A DNA stretch of 64,000 nt from Temnothorax longispinosus (Eukaryota; Arthropoda; Insecta; Hymenoptera; Formicidae): the NCBI RefSeq assembly GCF_030848805.1, contig NC_092363.1:11452886-11516885 (forward strand), given 5' to 3'. This document shows positions 44,500-54,697 of this stretch, in pieces. The translations under genes and the position numbers were made by a program. How positions within the stretch are numbered: the first letter of the stretch is position 1; each line of letters starts with the position of its first letter. A model generated the notes under the pieces. The model ran no database searches and was not told the DNA's origin. It saw nothing but the letters and a program-made list of their open reading frames with translations.

Positions 44500-44648
44500 C
44501 AGAAAATAATTAGACATTCGTGGACACGCGCAACGTGATGTACTGTATTATTAATAAAAGTTTACACATTCATTGGTTTGTTTCTTACGTGTTATTAATT
44601 TTTTTACAATAAAACAATTTTAGAAAGCTTATATTATATTGTTTCTTG

Positions 44649-47600
44649 TTACAGCAGTATTCCGTAATGTCCCCACGGAAGCGTTTCCTCGCTGTCCAAC
44701 GTCACGTATCGCTTATCGTCGTGCGAACTGAGAGCTAGTTTTTGCTCCGACACGGTGTAAACCTCGTGCAACGTCGAGCGTATCCACGACTGGTGCGTCT
44801 TCAGCTCGCGCGCGTTCCGCAGACACGCCACGTAATCCTAGAAACGTGATATTCTTCGTGACTACCTTCCTTTTAACACCCTTTATTTTATTGGTGTCGT
44901 CACGTCCGAGTACCTTGTAAGTGTACATCTTCGCTCTGAGACCCACGAACTCCGTCATGATTGCGCCGTTGTTCTCGTCCTTCATCAGACCGGGCACCTT
45001 CTTGTTGACGCGCGGCATACCATGCGCGTTATTCTCCGCGTAATCGCTCGTGTCGAATCTGTCTATGTCGCGTCTCATAAGCTCGTACGCGTCTGCACAC
45101 TCCAGCGAATAGATCAGACTATCGGTATCCGTGTAAGCAATTCGACACCGGTCGCCATACAACGGCATCATGTAGTCGTAGTGAAACTCGTAGAAACACG
45201 TCTTGGATATCTCGAGAATAGACATACCCACGTAGACCGGCTTGTTGAATTTTACCTCGAGCTTTCGCAGCTCGATCGCCACCAGATTCTCCGAGAAGAC
45301 GCTCCTGCTGTGAAAGTTCGGTCTGCCGATCAACGCCTCCGCGCCGTACCTCCCGTCCCATCGCGTCACGAGACGCACGTCCACATGATCGCGCACGTTC
45401 TCCATCGTTTTGCCGAAGACGGCATTGTTCATCAGTTTGTACAAATTACGTTGGAACTCGTTGCTCGCGCGCATCCTGAACGTCGTGTTCAGCTCGATGT
45501 ACCCGCGAAGCCACGGTGACTGGGCGAATCGCAGCACTCGACAAACGCGCGTCAGACGCAAACCGAGTCGCAGACATTGCTGCAAGTTTCGATAGTGCAT
45601 CACGTAGCGCGATTTGTTGTAGAGAGTAGCGAGCAGTTTCTCCTGCAACTTACCGGGCGGTTTATCGCGCGTCGGGCACAGCGGCAGGTCCGCGTGGGCG
45701 TCGTGCAGGTCCCGCGGATACTCGAGATCCACCTCCAGAATGTAACCAACGTCGCTGTCCGCCGGCACGGTCGTCACGTCGAAATTCTCAGGGTCGTCGA
45801 GCCACTGGAAATTCGCGTACGGCAGCGATTCGCACATAGCCCAGCCGTACAGATTGTTCACGTCGTAATACATGAGATACGTAGTGGGCTGGGACGAGTC
45901 GTACGTCGGTACGTGCCTGTTGTTGGCTCGCGCGTACCTGAGCGAACATTGACTGAGGCCGCCGCGTATTCCGCGTTCCACGAACAGCGCCATGTCAATG
46001 TCGGTGAGCAGCTCGAAACGCACGCCGGTGTACCTCAGCATGGCGTCCCACGTGTACCCCGGCAACGTATAATAATACGCGGGATCCAGCCCGTAACTCG
46101 CTAAACACGTGTCCCGAAAATTTCCAACGATATCCGCCAGAAGAAGCACGTCGGTCTTGAGATACAGATCGCTGTACTCGCCGAGATCTCGCACGCGAAA
46201 ACGTCGCCAGACTCTCGTCGCGTGCTCGTAGTCGCTTTCGCTCGCGGTCTCGTCGGTCAGGGAGCTGTAAAAAACCTCGCGCGGCGGAAGCTCGGTCTCC
46301 CGCAGTTTGTCCACGCTGTCGACGTACTCGTACGGAAATACTCCCTTGCGAGTGAGCAGATCGAGATCCTCCGTGCTCAAATCCGCGTGCTCCGAGCGCG
46401 TTATTTTCAGCTTGTCCTTGTCCAGATAGGACGTCAGGGACGTCAGGATACTCGCGGCTAAAAATTTGTACGAGTCTACGAATCGAAGCTTTACGAATCG
46501 ATTCCACATCCCGTCCGTTTGCGTCTCCTTAACGGTCTTCGAGAAAGATATGTAATTCGTAAGCGGCAGGAGATCGACCCCACCCTCAAAATCGTTCGCG
46601 ATTTTCTCGATGATAAAATGCGCGTCGTAACCCGACAGATTGTGGAAGAACACGAGAATCACGTACACGTTTCTGTAATTCAGATTGCAACGAGAATGCG
46701 CCGGACCTCTGTAGCGTCCCTTTAGATGACAGTGATCTCGCACGCGCATGTCCTCTGGTTGGAACGCTTTCCGACACACGTGACAATGCGTCGCGCGCTG
46801 AAATTCGAGTTTCTTGTCCTCCGTAAGTTTTACCATCGATATATTGGCGACGAATTTAATCTTAGCGTGACGTGCGAGAACGCGAAGCTCGTTCACGAAC
46901 CACAAAACGCAGTCCTCGCCGCGACGATATCTGTACGTGGATACGGTATCGTCGTAGGTGCAGCACAGATAGTAGCTCAGGCTGAACGGTACGTGACGCT
47001 GATAAGCGTATCTTTCCGTTCTTGCGCCCCCTTCGGCATTCTCTCTCTCCCGTTGTTCGAGAAAACACTCCAGATCCGCGTACACTACGAAGGGGAGTCG
47101 CTCCTTTCTGTCGTGATTGTCGAACGACAGCCACTTATCGTCCTCGTTCGGAAGAACGATGGCGCAATCGTTCATTCGACCGCAGTCGACGCTGTGAGCG
47201 GCCAACTTTTCTTGCGTATAGAAATAGTGTAAACATCTGCGAAATAACGTGCGTGCGATTACTATGCGTATATATAAAATAACACCGCGTCGTTTCCTTG
47301 TTCTTCCGGGTTTTTTACTTACCGATCGCAAACGTACTTCGCACACCGGCTCACGGTTAATTTCGAGCCCACCAATCGCGACAGATTCTTTATCCAGGCG
47401 AAATGACCCCTGTTGACGCCGCGTAGCGTATCGCGCAGATACAGGAGATTTACGTGTCTATTCCTCTTATAGTCGGTCAACCGCAGAGGCACGATCGCGT
47501 TGTCGTCAGCGCCCCGTCCGAACCTAATCTTTTTTTCAATTCCTTCCCCGAGTTGTAAATACGTTGATCGACACGTCGTTCTGACGTTCGAACTTTCCGA

Positions 47601-48470
47601 TGTGCTTCAGATCTATGGGAAACTTGATCCCGTCGAGATTCAGCACCGTCGCGTAATCGGGATACGAGTCGCATCGTTCCGCGTGCCGCTGAGCGGGATA
47701 CAGAGCCGCGACCACCGCACGCGCGAAACACGTGTCGTTCTTCGACAGCACGTTGACCACCGCCTTTTTAAGTCTTATACCTAGCGGTATCTTCATCCAA
47801 CATCCCACGCGCATGGGATTACACTTGTTCACGTTCACCGTTAGGTTCAGTATTTGCGACAACGCCCATCCGCTGTCGCGTTCCTGAAATTCGTCCAACG
47901 CCACTAGAATCGCGTCGCGCACGTGCCTTTTGTACCACTCGTCCAGATCGGACCCTGGGAGGAGCTGTTCGTTCCGCGTAGCGATACTCTTCACATCGGT
48001 CTTAACGCCCGCTACGAATTTCCCATTGAATATGACATTGACCTTCAGACACCTGTGTCTGGTCATATTATTCCGCACTTTTTCGAGCACGGTGCCCCTC
48101 GCATCCTCGGGAAATCGCGCGGGTTCGACGTCGAGTTCGTCTCAGCGCCTGTCAGTACGCGACGTTGGAACGCCGCATCGATTTCGACTCACGAAAATCC
48201 TCTGTCGACGCTGCTACCGCCGTCCCCACCGTCCAAGCCGGCACCTACGGCGCGTTCGAATCGTCGCAGATTCTCCCTCGAACTTTCCAATCGCGCTATC
48301 AGAGCCACCAGAGCGGTCACGGGTGCCGTCTTTCCTCGCTTCCCAGAGCGTTTGACTCGACACCTCTCTCGCAAGAGCCGGAGACACTCGTCGCATCGTC
48401 GTTTCCACGCGTGGTACCCGTCCGCGTCGCGAACGTCCGCGGCGAGCAACTCGTCGCACTGTTTCTGCAT
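44649..48470 (-). pseudogene. polB: Protein-primed-type family B DNA polymerase, spliced, broken
   Basis: The main frame (47,346-44,713) contains the exonuclease motifs FVVYADLECFLE, HNLSGYDAHFII and YLKTDVLLLADI. The polymerase motifs are YYDVNNLYGWAM, NNAVFGKTMENV and AYTDTDSLIYS. This is the DNA_pol_B_2 type used by Polintons. A zinc finger (CLHYFYTQEKLAAHSVDC) precedes the exonuclease and is completed across an intron at 47,237-47,322. N-terminal exons run upstream (WMKIPLGIRLKKAVVNV; HAWKRRCDECLRLL) to at least 48,470. Frames shift near 44,838, 47,535 and 48,145, and a TGA lies near 48,190. The natural C-terminus is at 44,649. The catalytic residues remain but no complete protein can be made. 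Confidence 0.88.
47237..47322 (-). other. Phase-conserving GT-AG intron in polB
   Basis: On the minus strand GTAAGT starts at 47,322 and CGCAG ends at 47,237, 86 bp. Coding on both sides continues in phase across it and together completes a CxxC...HxxxxC zinc finger. The continuous translation through the intron (KKPGRTRKRR) has no family similarity. Confidence 0.75.
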
Positions 48471-48510
48471 TCTATCCAGAAGGGCCTTTCACCGTCGGAA
48501 ACGCTGAATT

Positions 48511-48885
48511 TCACTCGATCGAAAAGGCGCCGAGACTTGCCGGTATAAATCCGACGTATCTTCTCTCCTCCATCCACCGTCTCAAAATAAAGTAATACTC
48601 GAGCGGTAGGCAACGCATATAATCGTTCGCCCTAACGGAGTTTGCCACTGTCGTCTCTATCCACGCTCGCTCGCGAGTAGTTCGCTCTCCGATCTCTCTC
48701 CGCAGATGATGGGTAGCCAGATTCCATCGCGCGTCCTCCTTCACCACCCACGCACACGCGTGTGACGACAACGGTGATTCGTCGTCCGAATCGGACGAAA
48801 ACTTGGGCATAGGCTCGCGACAGCGCAGTTCGTCGTCCGATTCCTCGGGCGAGGGATAACGGCGATCGTTCATTCGCGAATGCAC
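48511..48885 (-). pseudogene. TIR gene B, right copy
   Basis: This is the right counterpart of 23,836-24,158. It starts MHSRMNDRRYPSPEESDDEL and is nearly identical through MRCLPLEYY. A one-base deletion relative to the left copy then shifts the frame. The other frame continues as YFETVDGG and GEKIRRIYTGKSRRLF toward the polymerase N-terminus. It may be a separate protein or the polymerase N-terminal extension. The product is unrecognised. Confidence 0.5.
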
Positions 48886-48895
48886 ATCGCTAATG

Positions 48896-49204
48896 CTACA
48901 TTTTCGCCTCTAACGCGTCTAAATCGAGGTAAAAATCTCCATCTTCAGTCCGCCACATTAATGTTTCACCGTAATCATAAATATCGAGAAACATCCGATG
49001 AGATCGGAGATCGGCGATTCCAATTTCGCGACGGATCAGATATCTCATTACGTCGACGGTCCGCGGATCCCCATTTCTCACGAACGGATCCCCATTTCTT
49101 ACGAGCGGTTCGCTGATTTTTACGATCGGTTTCCTGACTTCAGGTCGTTTTTTTTTAGGACAATTGAACGTTGGTTTGCAAAGTTCTGCATACTCGTCGT
49201 TCAT
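48896..49204 (-). CDS. TIR gene A, right copy
   Basis: A complete 102-residue frame: MNDEYAELCKPTFNCPKKKR, then EPLVRNGDPFVRNGDPRTVD, a helix-forming YLIRREIGIADLRSH, and FLDIYDYGETLMWRTEDGDF. The left TIR copy encodes the same protein without the start codon. A diverged tandem copy is directly upstream at 49,251-49,592. I recognise no family. The tract of two NGDP repeats is notable. Position within the TIR means the element carries it twice. Confidence 0.55.
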   Translation of the reverse strand: MNDEYAELCKPTFNCPKKKRPEVRKPIVKISEPLVRNGDPFVRNGDPRTVDVMRYLIRREIGIADLRSHRMFLDIYDYGETLMWRTEDGDFYLDLDALEAKM

Positions 49205-49250
49205 ACCACGTTAAGAGAGAAAAACACATTAACTTATACCGTTATTGGTT

Positions 49251-49592
49251 TCACGATCTGCATAAAAAGTGGGCGAGGGGATCGGAAGTGCACTGATACC
49301 GCCGAGGACGCTCCACGGGGGCCCGGATCGGAGATCGGTTTCGCGGACGCCGATCTGTTTCACGAAATGTATAAAAATCGAGAAACTCCGATGCGATCGG
49401 AGATCGGCGATTCCAATTTCGCGACGGGATTAGATATCTCGTTACATCGACGCGCCTCGGATCCCACTCTCTCGCGAACGGATCCCCATTCCTCGCGAGC
49501 GGTTCGCTGATTTTCACGAGCGGTTTCGGAAATGTACTATTTCTGATTTTTACCCACGCCGCTTCGCAAAGTTTTGCGTACTCGTCGCTCAT
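49251..49592 (-). pseudogene. TIR gene A', tandem duplicate
   Basis: The frame starts MSDEYAKLCEAAWVKIRN and keeps KPLVKISEPLARNGDPF and DPRRVDVTRYLI in register with gene A. It then loses register (a frameshift near residue 57) and reads unrelated sequence. Flanking copies of accacgttaagagagaaaaa at 49,203 and 49,590 show a 387-bp tandem duplication. Confidence 0.55.
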
Positions 49593-50517
49593 ACCACGTT
49601 AAGAGAGAAAAACACATTAACTTATACCGTTCCGATGCGCTTTACGCTGTTGCGCCAACTCAATTTATACTCGTTCGTTATCTCAACACAGGATGTATCT
49701 ATCGGGATACACCCTTCCGGAAAGGGGACATCCGCGCGCCGCGTCATGCGAAAAAAACAAAAGGAGGAACTGACAAGAGCGACCTCGAACGAGTCCAAAC
49801 GCGCGCGCAAGCGCAAAGAAATTTAATCGCAATGACGCGCGAATCGGGGTTGACGAAAATAGTACTTGCGTCTCTCTCTCTCGAGAAGCCTCACCCTCGC
49901 GCGCGAACGTTCTCTCTCGCGCCGCGATTGGCGGAGCGGGATGCGCGATTTCCGCGCGCGGTCGATAACGCGCTCGATAACGCGGTGGCGGAGCGGGACG
50001 CGCGATTTCCGCGCGATCGATAACGCAGTCGATAACGCGGCGGCGGAGCGGGACGCGCGATTTCCACGCGATCGATAACGCGGTCGATAACGCGGTGACG
50101 AATCGAGCCGGATTTCCGCGCGCAACCGATAACGCAGTCGATAACGCGGATCCGCCGATCCGAGCGCCCCCTCGGAACGTCCGGGTTTGACGATCCCCCC
50201 CTCCCCGGTGCGAACGTTGCGGCGCAAAATTTCCCATCACCCGCCTAGGGAATTTACGTCTTTTAAGTTACCACAAAATACTGTCATCTGATTGGACAGC
50301 CTCGAGTTTGTTCTCAAATCTGATTGGACAGCGATAAGAACTTGTCCAGTTACTAGTAAATCGCGTGGGGAATTTTCCCCCCGCAGTTCCCTCCTCCGAT
50401 GAACCTATACCCTTCCTTTCGACCCCTTCGCCCATCTCTTACGGCGTTCCCCCCGCGTGCGCGCGGCCCGCCCCGCTACCCCTCGGAAATACCCGGGGCA
50501 GAGGTATAGACTCTTCA

Positions 50518-52054
50518 TCTACTAATACCCTTTTTTGGTCCCAAAATGAGCGTTAATGATTTGTGATCTGTTCGCAGAATGAAGTGTCGCGCATACAGAT
50601 AAATATAGAATTTTGTCACTCCGTATGTGATCGCCGCCGCTTCCTTATGTATCGGAGCATATTTATCTTCGGCCGTCGATAAGGTACGCGATGCAAACGC
50701 AATCAGTCGCTCTCTTTTGTTTCGATCTCGTTGTGACGCTTTCTCGCATTCGTCTGACCATTCCCATTTAGATTTATTTTGCAGTAATTTGTACAATGGT
50801 TGTAATTTTTGCGCTCGATTTTCGATGTACGCATCGTTCACGGTTACGCCGCCAAGAAATGACTGTAATTGCTTAACATCTCGCGGTCTCGGTGCTTCAC
50901 GTATCGCGCGAACAGCTTCCTCTGTCTGGTGAACCCTCTCTTTGTCGACAATAAACCCGAAATATTCAATCTTTTCTTTGTAAAACGAACATTTTCCTTT
51001 GTTTACTTTGAGTCCGCATTCCTCAAGTCGCTGGCAAAGGCGTACTACATTGTTGTAATGCTCTGTTTTTGTTTTGCCTGTAACTAGCGCGTTTTCTAAA
51101 AAAAATTGCACGTCGGGGAGATCAGCTGTGAGCTTATTCATTAGGTTTTGAAATTTTGCCGGCGCCGATGATATCCCGAAAGGCATGCGCGTATAACGGA
51201 ATAAACCTTTGTGTGTATTGATTGTCACAAATTTTTACAATTTTCTTCGAGCAAGACTTGTTGATACGCGTGCTTTAAATCAATTTTTGTAAACTTAACG
51301 CCTCCCGCTAAACGTCTAAATAACAACTCTTTTCTCGGCAACGGGTGTTGTTTAACGACTAATGAAGGGTTTAACGTTGTTTTGAAGTCCCCGCAAATCC
51401 TCACTTAACCGTGTTTTTTCTTTTGTACGGGTACAATCGGTGTTGCCCACTCGCTGCTATCAATCGCTATTAAGATCTCCCTGTTAACTAAGCTATCAAT
51501 TTCTTCGCTGACTCGATCAATTAGCGCGAGCGGCAGTGGCCTAGGTCGTAAAAATTTTGATTGCGTTTCCGGTTTTACTTGGATTAAGACCTTACCCTTA
51601 TTGAAGGTTCCTGTTTTGTTATCGAATAATTTCGGGAATTTTCTTTCAAGTAATTTGCCTAATTCTTCTTTAATTTCTATCTCATCGATTGCTTGAAGAG
51701 CGAAGTCTGGCCATGGCCACATTCCTAATTTTTTCATCTACGGCCGACTAAGCAACGGCGTTTCTACGTCAACTATATAACAATCGCCTTTTGCCTTTAC
51801 ATTCCGTTATATTCCGTTATATTCGATCTCTAAATCGCGCATAACGCCCGATGGCTTTGTTAATGCTCCACCTACGACACGAAATTGCTGCTTCGGTTCT
51901 TCGACAGCGATTGTCGGAAAAATTTTACTTTATCTTTCTTTGACATCGTTGCTACCGCGGCTCCCGAGTCTAATTCCATACGCACCGGTGTTCCGTTTAC
52001 CAAAATATTTACAAACTGGAGATCCACGCAGTCCCGGATTTGATTTACCGACAT
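50518..52054 (-). pseudogene. pol: Gypsy protease, RT and RNase H part, broken
   Basis: The protease frame (52,054-51,872) contains VRMELDSGAAVATMS (active DSG). The next frame (51,737-51,405) reaches ATPIVPVQKKKHG of the RT finger. The last frame (51,228-50,518) has KGLFRYTRMPFGISSAPAKF, LKVNKGKCSFYKEKIEYFGF and the RNase H start. In the YxDD position the catalytic motif is replaced by sequence around FFLENALVTGKT. The RNase H segment AFASRTLSTAEDKYAPIHKE precedes the truncation at LTLILGPKKGI. Multiple frames show it is dead. Confidence 0.85.
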
Positions 52055-52057
52055 TTG

Positions 52058-53330
52058 CTAACCGTCGTCGCGTGCCGTTTCAAGTGTATATAGCCCATGG
52101 TCGTTTTGGAACTCGTCTTCGCTGTTGTCTTCTCCTTCGTAGTCGTCTTCTTCCTTTTTGGATGCTTTGCCGAACGTTAAAGTTTTCGCCGGATTGTTGC
52201 ACCTTATTTTTAAGTGACCTTTTTGACCGCAACGGTGACATGGATACTTTCTAAAACGGCATTCCGTCTCATGCCCCGATCTTCCGCAGCAGAAACAGAA
52301 CGCCGTCTTCCCTGTTGACGTACTCGCCCCTTGTTGCCTCTGTCGCTCCGATGTAGCTGATTCTCTTGTTCGGCTTCGTCCTCCTCTCGTGTTTTTCCAG
52401 CCTCTGCCGCCGCGTCCCCCGCGAGCAAAGTGATGTATCACGGCGTTCGTCGGTGTGCTGATAGGCGTTTCGGCGTTATTCGCTGCCTCGAAACTCGTAG
52501 CTTGAGTCACCGCGTCACTGAATGTTTTTGGTTTTTGCCGGTATAGCTCGACCTTGGCTGCTTTGTCGCGTACCCCTGCGATAAACTGGTCACGTAGCCT
52601 CTCATCGCTATTCGGGAATTCGCAATAGCGCGCGGCCAATCTCAATTCCGCGACGAAATCCGCGATAAATTTCCCTTGCTTTTGTGTAATCTTCGCGAAT
52701 TTGGCCCTTTCTGCAACTTCCGATAGTGGCGGCGATAAATGATCTTGCATTAGTTTACTTAATTTATTGAACGAAAGATCTTTTAACTTTTTCGGAGCAG
52801 CCAAGTTTCGGAGTAAGTTATACGCGTTCACTTCCAACCGTGTTAACAAAACCGCTGGCTTTTTTGCGTCCGGAATATCACAAGCAATGAAATGGAATTC
52901 CAATCGTTCCACGAAGATTTCCTAATCATATTCTTCCAGATTAAACTTCACTAATACATTCTGGTTATTGCTATTCTTATTTGTCCCCGAAGCCATTATG
53001 ACCGGCTGTGCACTTTCTTGCCTCTGTGGTCTTTGGCCACGTGTTGGACTCTTCACACTTTTCACTAACAGTTTTCGTAAACGATTGAAGAACGCGTCGG
53101 TATCGAACGGCACCAAAAGTTCTACGAGCTTGCTTTGTATTTCCGCTTTCGTCAATCGATATATCCACGATGTCTGTTTCTCTTTACCGGTCGACTTCCT
53201 TGTTTCGTTTGCTTCTTCTTCTAAACTTCCGTCACTGAGTTCGTCCTTTTCTTTACTTCCGGTCGAATCGCTATCTTTATTTTTGTTATTACTTATTCGC
53301 GCTTTTTGATAACCACTTAATTGACTCGTA
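52058..53330 (-). pseudogene. gag: Gypsy Gag, with an internal stop
   Basis: Two frames in register (to 52,922 and 52,912-52,058) are separated by one TAG near 52,925. The first includes SWIYRLTKAEIQSKLVELL. The second has the capsid-type helix region (KLSKLMQDHLSPPLSEVAER, QFIAGVRD), an arginine/glycine tract GGRGGRGWKNTRGGR, and zinc knuckles CFCCGRSGHETECRF and CHRCGQKGHLKIRC. An acidic tail follows. Gag binds and packages the element RNA. A methionine at 52,996 is a possible start. Confidence 0.82.
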
Positions 53331-53351
53331 GGTTCTTTTCCTCGTCGCCAC

Positions 53352-53525
53352 TGTATTGTTCTTAGGGTAAGTGGGTAAATAACAGACAGGTTTGTCGTCA
53401 CCTCTTTATTCGGCACAGGCGACCGTCGAACTGATCGCTTTCTCACACCTTATAAGGGTCTCCCTCCACTCACGCATCCACTCGTTGTCTCAGGCTCTCT
53501 GTGTGTTGTGCACGCATACACAACA
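53352..53525 (-). mobile_element. Gypsy 5' LTR (174 bp)
   Basis: On the minus strand the unit starts TGTTGTGTATGCG at 53,525, has an aataaa near 53,400 and ends aacaataca at 53,352. It is followed by gtggcgacgagg, a typical start of the Gypsy leader. It is short for an LTR; boundaries are inferred without a second copy. Confidence 0.55.
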
Positions 53526-54693
53526 GATTGTATTTATGAAAAAAAGAATGGACTAATTTGAGCTTAATCCCAAGTAGCACATATTAGTTTCATATATGTT
53601 TTTTGAGCGTATACATAGGTTCCTAACGGTAAAGAATCATTAACCCGTTGTGGTCACATGGGGTCCAGTGGACCCCAGGCTTTTTTTTTTTTAAGTATAC
53701 TATTTTGAGAGTAAAACACAAGAAGTTTTTTTGCTTCATCTCAAAAAATTTTAATGAATATTTTTGTGAAAAAAGTCAAATTTCTCGAAAAAAAATTTTT
53801 TCTCGCGTTTTTTCAACATAAAAATTTTTTTTAAATTATTGGTTAAGAAACGTTTGAACAAAAATGTTTTTGAACCAATGACTAAGTTTACACGTCCACC
53901 ATTAATCGGGTTTAACTCATCCAGCGTTTACACGTTTCCTTACAACCCGCTTTATAAGTCTACATTTTTTTGTTAACGGGTGTAGAGTAACAACAACTGG
54001 TGTTATAAAACTGGATTTGACTAACGTTTACACGACATCTTACGCCGGTAGTTATAACTGATGCAGATGTTACTAAACCTGATTAATGGTGACGTGTAAA
54101 CATAGTCCATGATTTAAGAAACGTATTTTTTACAGTTACAAAAATATTTGTTAAATTTTCGCTTTCAAAATTATAATTTGCTTTATCTATATATATAATA
54201 TAATAGCTTTAATCTAGTCTTTTTTAAAACGTTTAAATTTATATTGCACATAATTATTGCATAAAATAAATTATTTTATCCGTGCACATATAACCAGTTA
54301 TTTACTTAAACTAATTTTGTCCTACTGGTTTTAATCTATTTGTCATCGGACAAATCTGAGCTTAGAAAACTTCCAACAGTTGCAAAATCAACGTTGTGTT
54401 GAACGTGGCCATTGAAAGAACGTTTTATATTTGTTCTGTTTTGAAGAACTTCCTGAACTGGTGCACATGTATCAGTATAGTGTAATAGGTAAATTAGAGT
54501 GGAGACAAGTATATTTCGTTTCATTCTAACCTATTGCACGAATGTACACCAGTTCAGGAATGTCTTTGAAAAAGAATAAACGTCATAGATGGTACGTGCA
54601 TAAAGCTTCTAGAACATTCTCACATATGTCTCAAAGACGTCATAAACACGTTCAAAAGACTTGAAAAGTAGGAATTTTAAAATTTCTTCATCA
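53526..54693. other. AT-rich DNA with MITE pieces
   Basis: A single TTAA-anchored end, TTAACCCGTTGTGGTCACAT, at 53,640 resembles piggyBac-type termini, and no partner end was found. A MITE is listed separately at 53,880-54,107. An inverted repeat around cctgaactggtg(c/t)aca (about 54,448 and 54,550) forms a hairpin of about 120 bp. I see no gene. Confidence 0.5.
53880..54107. mobile_element. MITE with about 34-bp TIRs
   Basis: The left end gacta(a)gtttacacgtc at 53,880 and the inverted right end (gactatgtttacacgtc) at 54,107 match over about 34 bp with a few differences. The length is 228 bp. No coding capacity; superfamily not assigned. Confidence 0.7.
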
Positions 54694-54697
54694 TTAA

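Larger units (their letters stand above)
20925..50517. mobile_element. Maverick/Polinton element, 29.6 kb
   Basis: The two outer ends are inverted copies: tgaagagtctatac at 20,925 and its complement ending at 50,517, followed by the same GC-rich sequence. Between them lie the hallmark Polinton genes: family B DNA polymerase, retrovirus-type integrase, FtsK/HerA-type packaging ATPase, adenain-like protease, double jelly-roll capsid and penton-like protein. A PLA2-domain protein and a fibre-like protein are also present. Polintons are self-synthesising DNA transposons and also encode virion proteins; related adintoviruses share this gene set. Several core genes are broken, so this copy is not autonomous. 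It is interrupted by a pogo element, a solo LTR, a BEL element and a LINE. No matching target duplication was found at the ends. Confidence 0.92.
48528..50517 (-). repeat. Right Maverick TIR
   Basis: At least 1,990 bp are inverse to the left TIR. The innermost matched base corresponds to the position just before the left scaffold gap, so the TIR may be longer. It contains the GC-rich cgataacgcgg repeats (49,935-50,150) and an internal 387-bp tandem duplication (49,203-49,629) absent from the left side. Confidence 0.88.
50518..53525 (-). mobile_element. Gypsy retrotransposon, truncated at the Maverick edge
   Basis: On the minus strand LTR, gag, protease and RT/RNase H follow in Gypsy order. 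The element stops within RNase H exactly at the Maverick terminus (50,517). Its remaining 3' part was not found on the left side of the Maverick. Confidence 0.85.
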
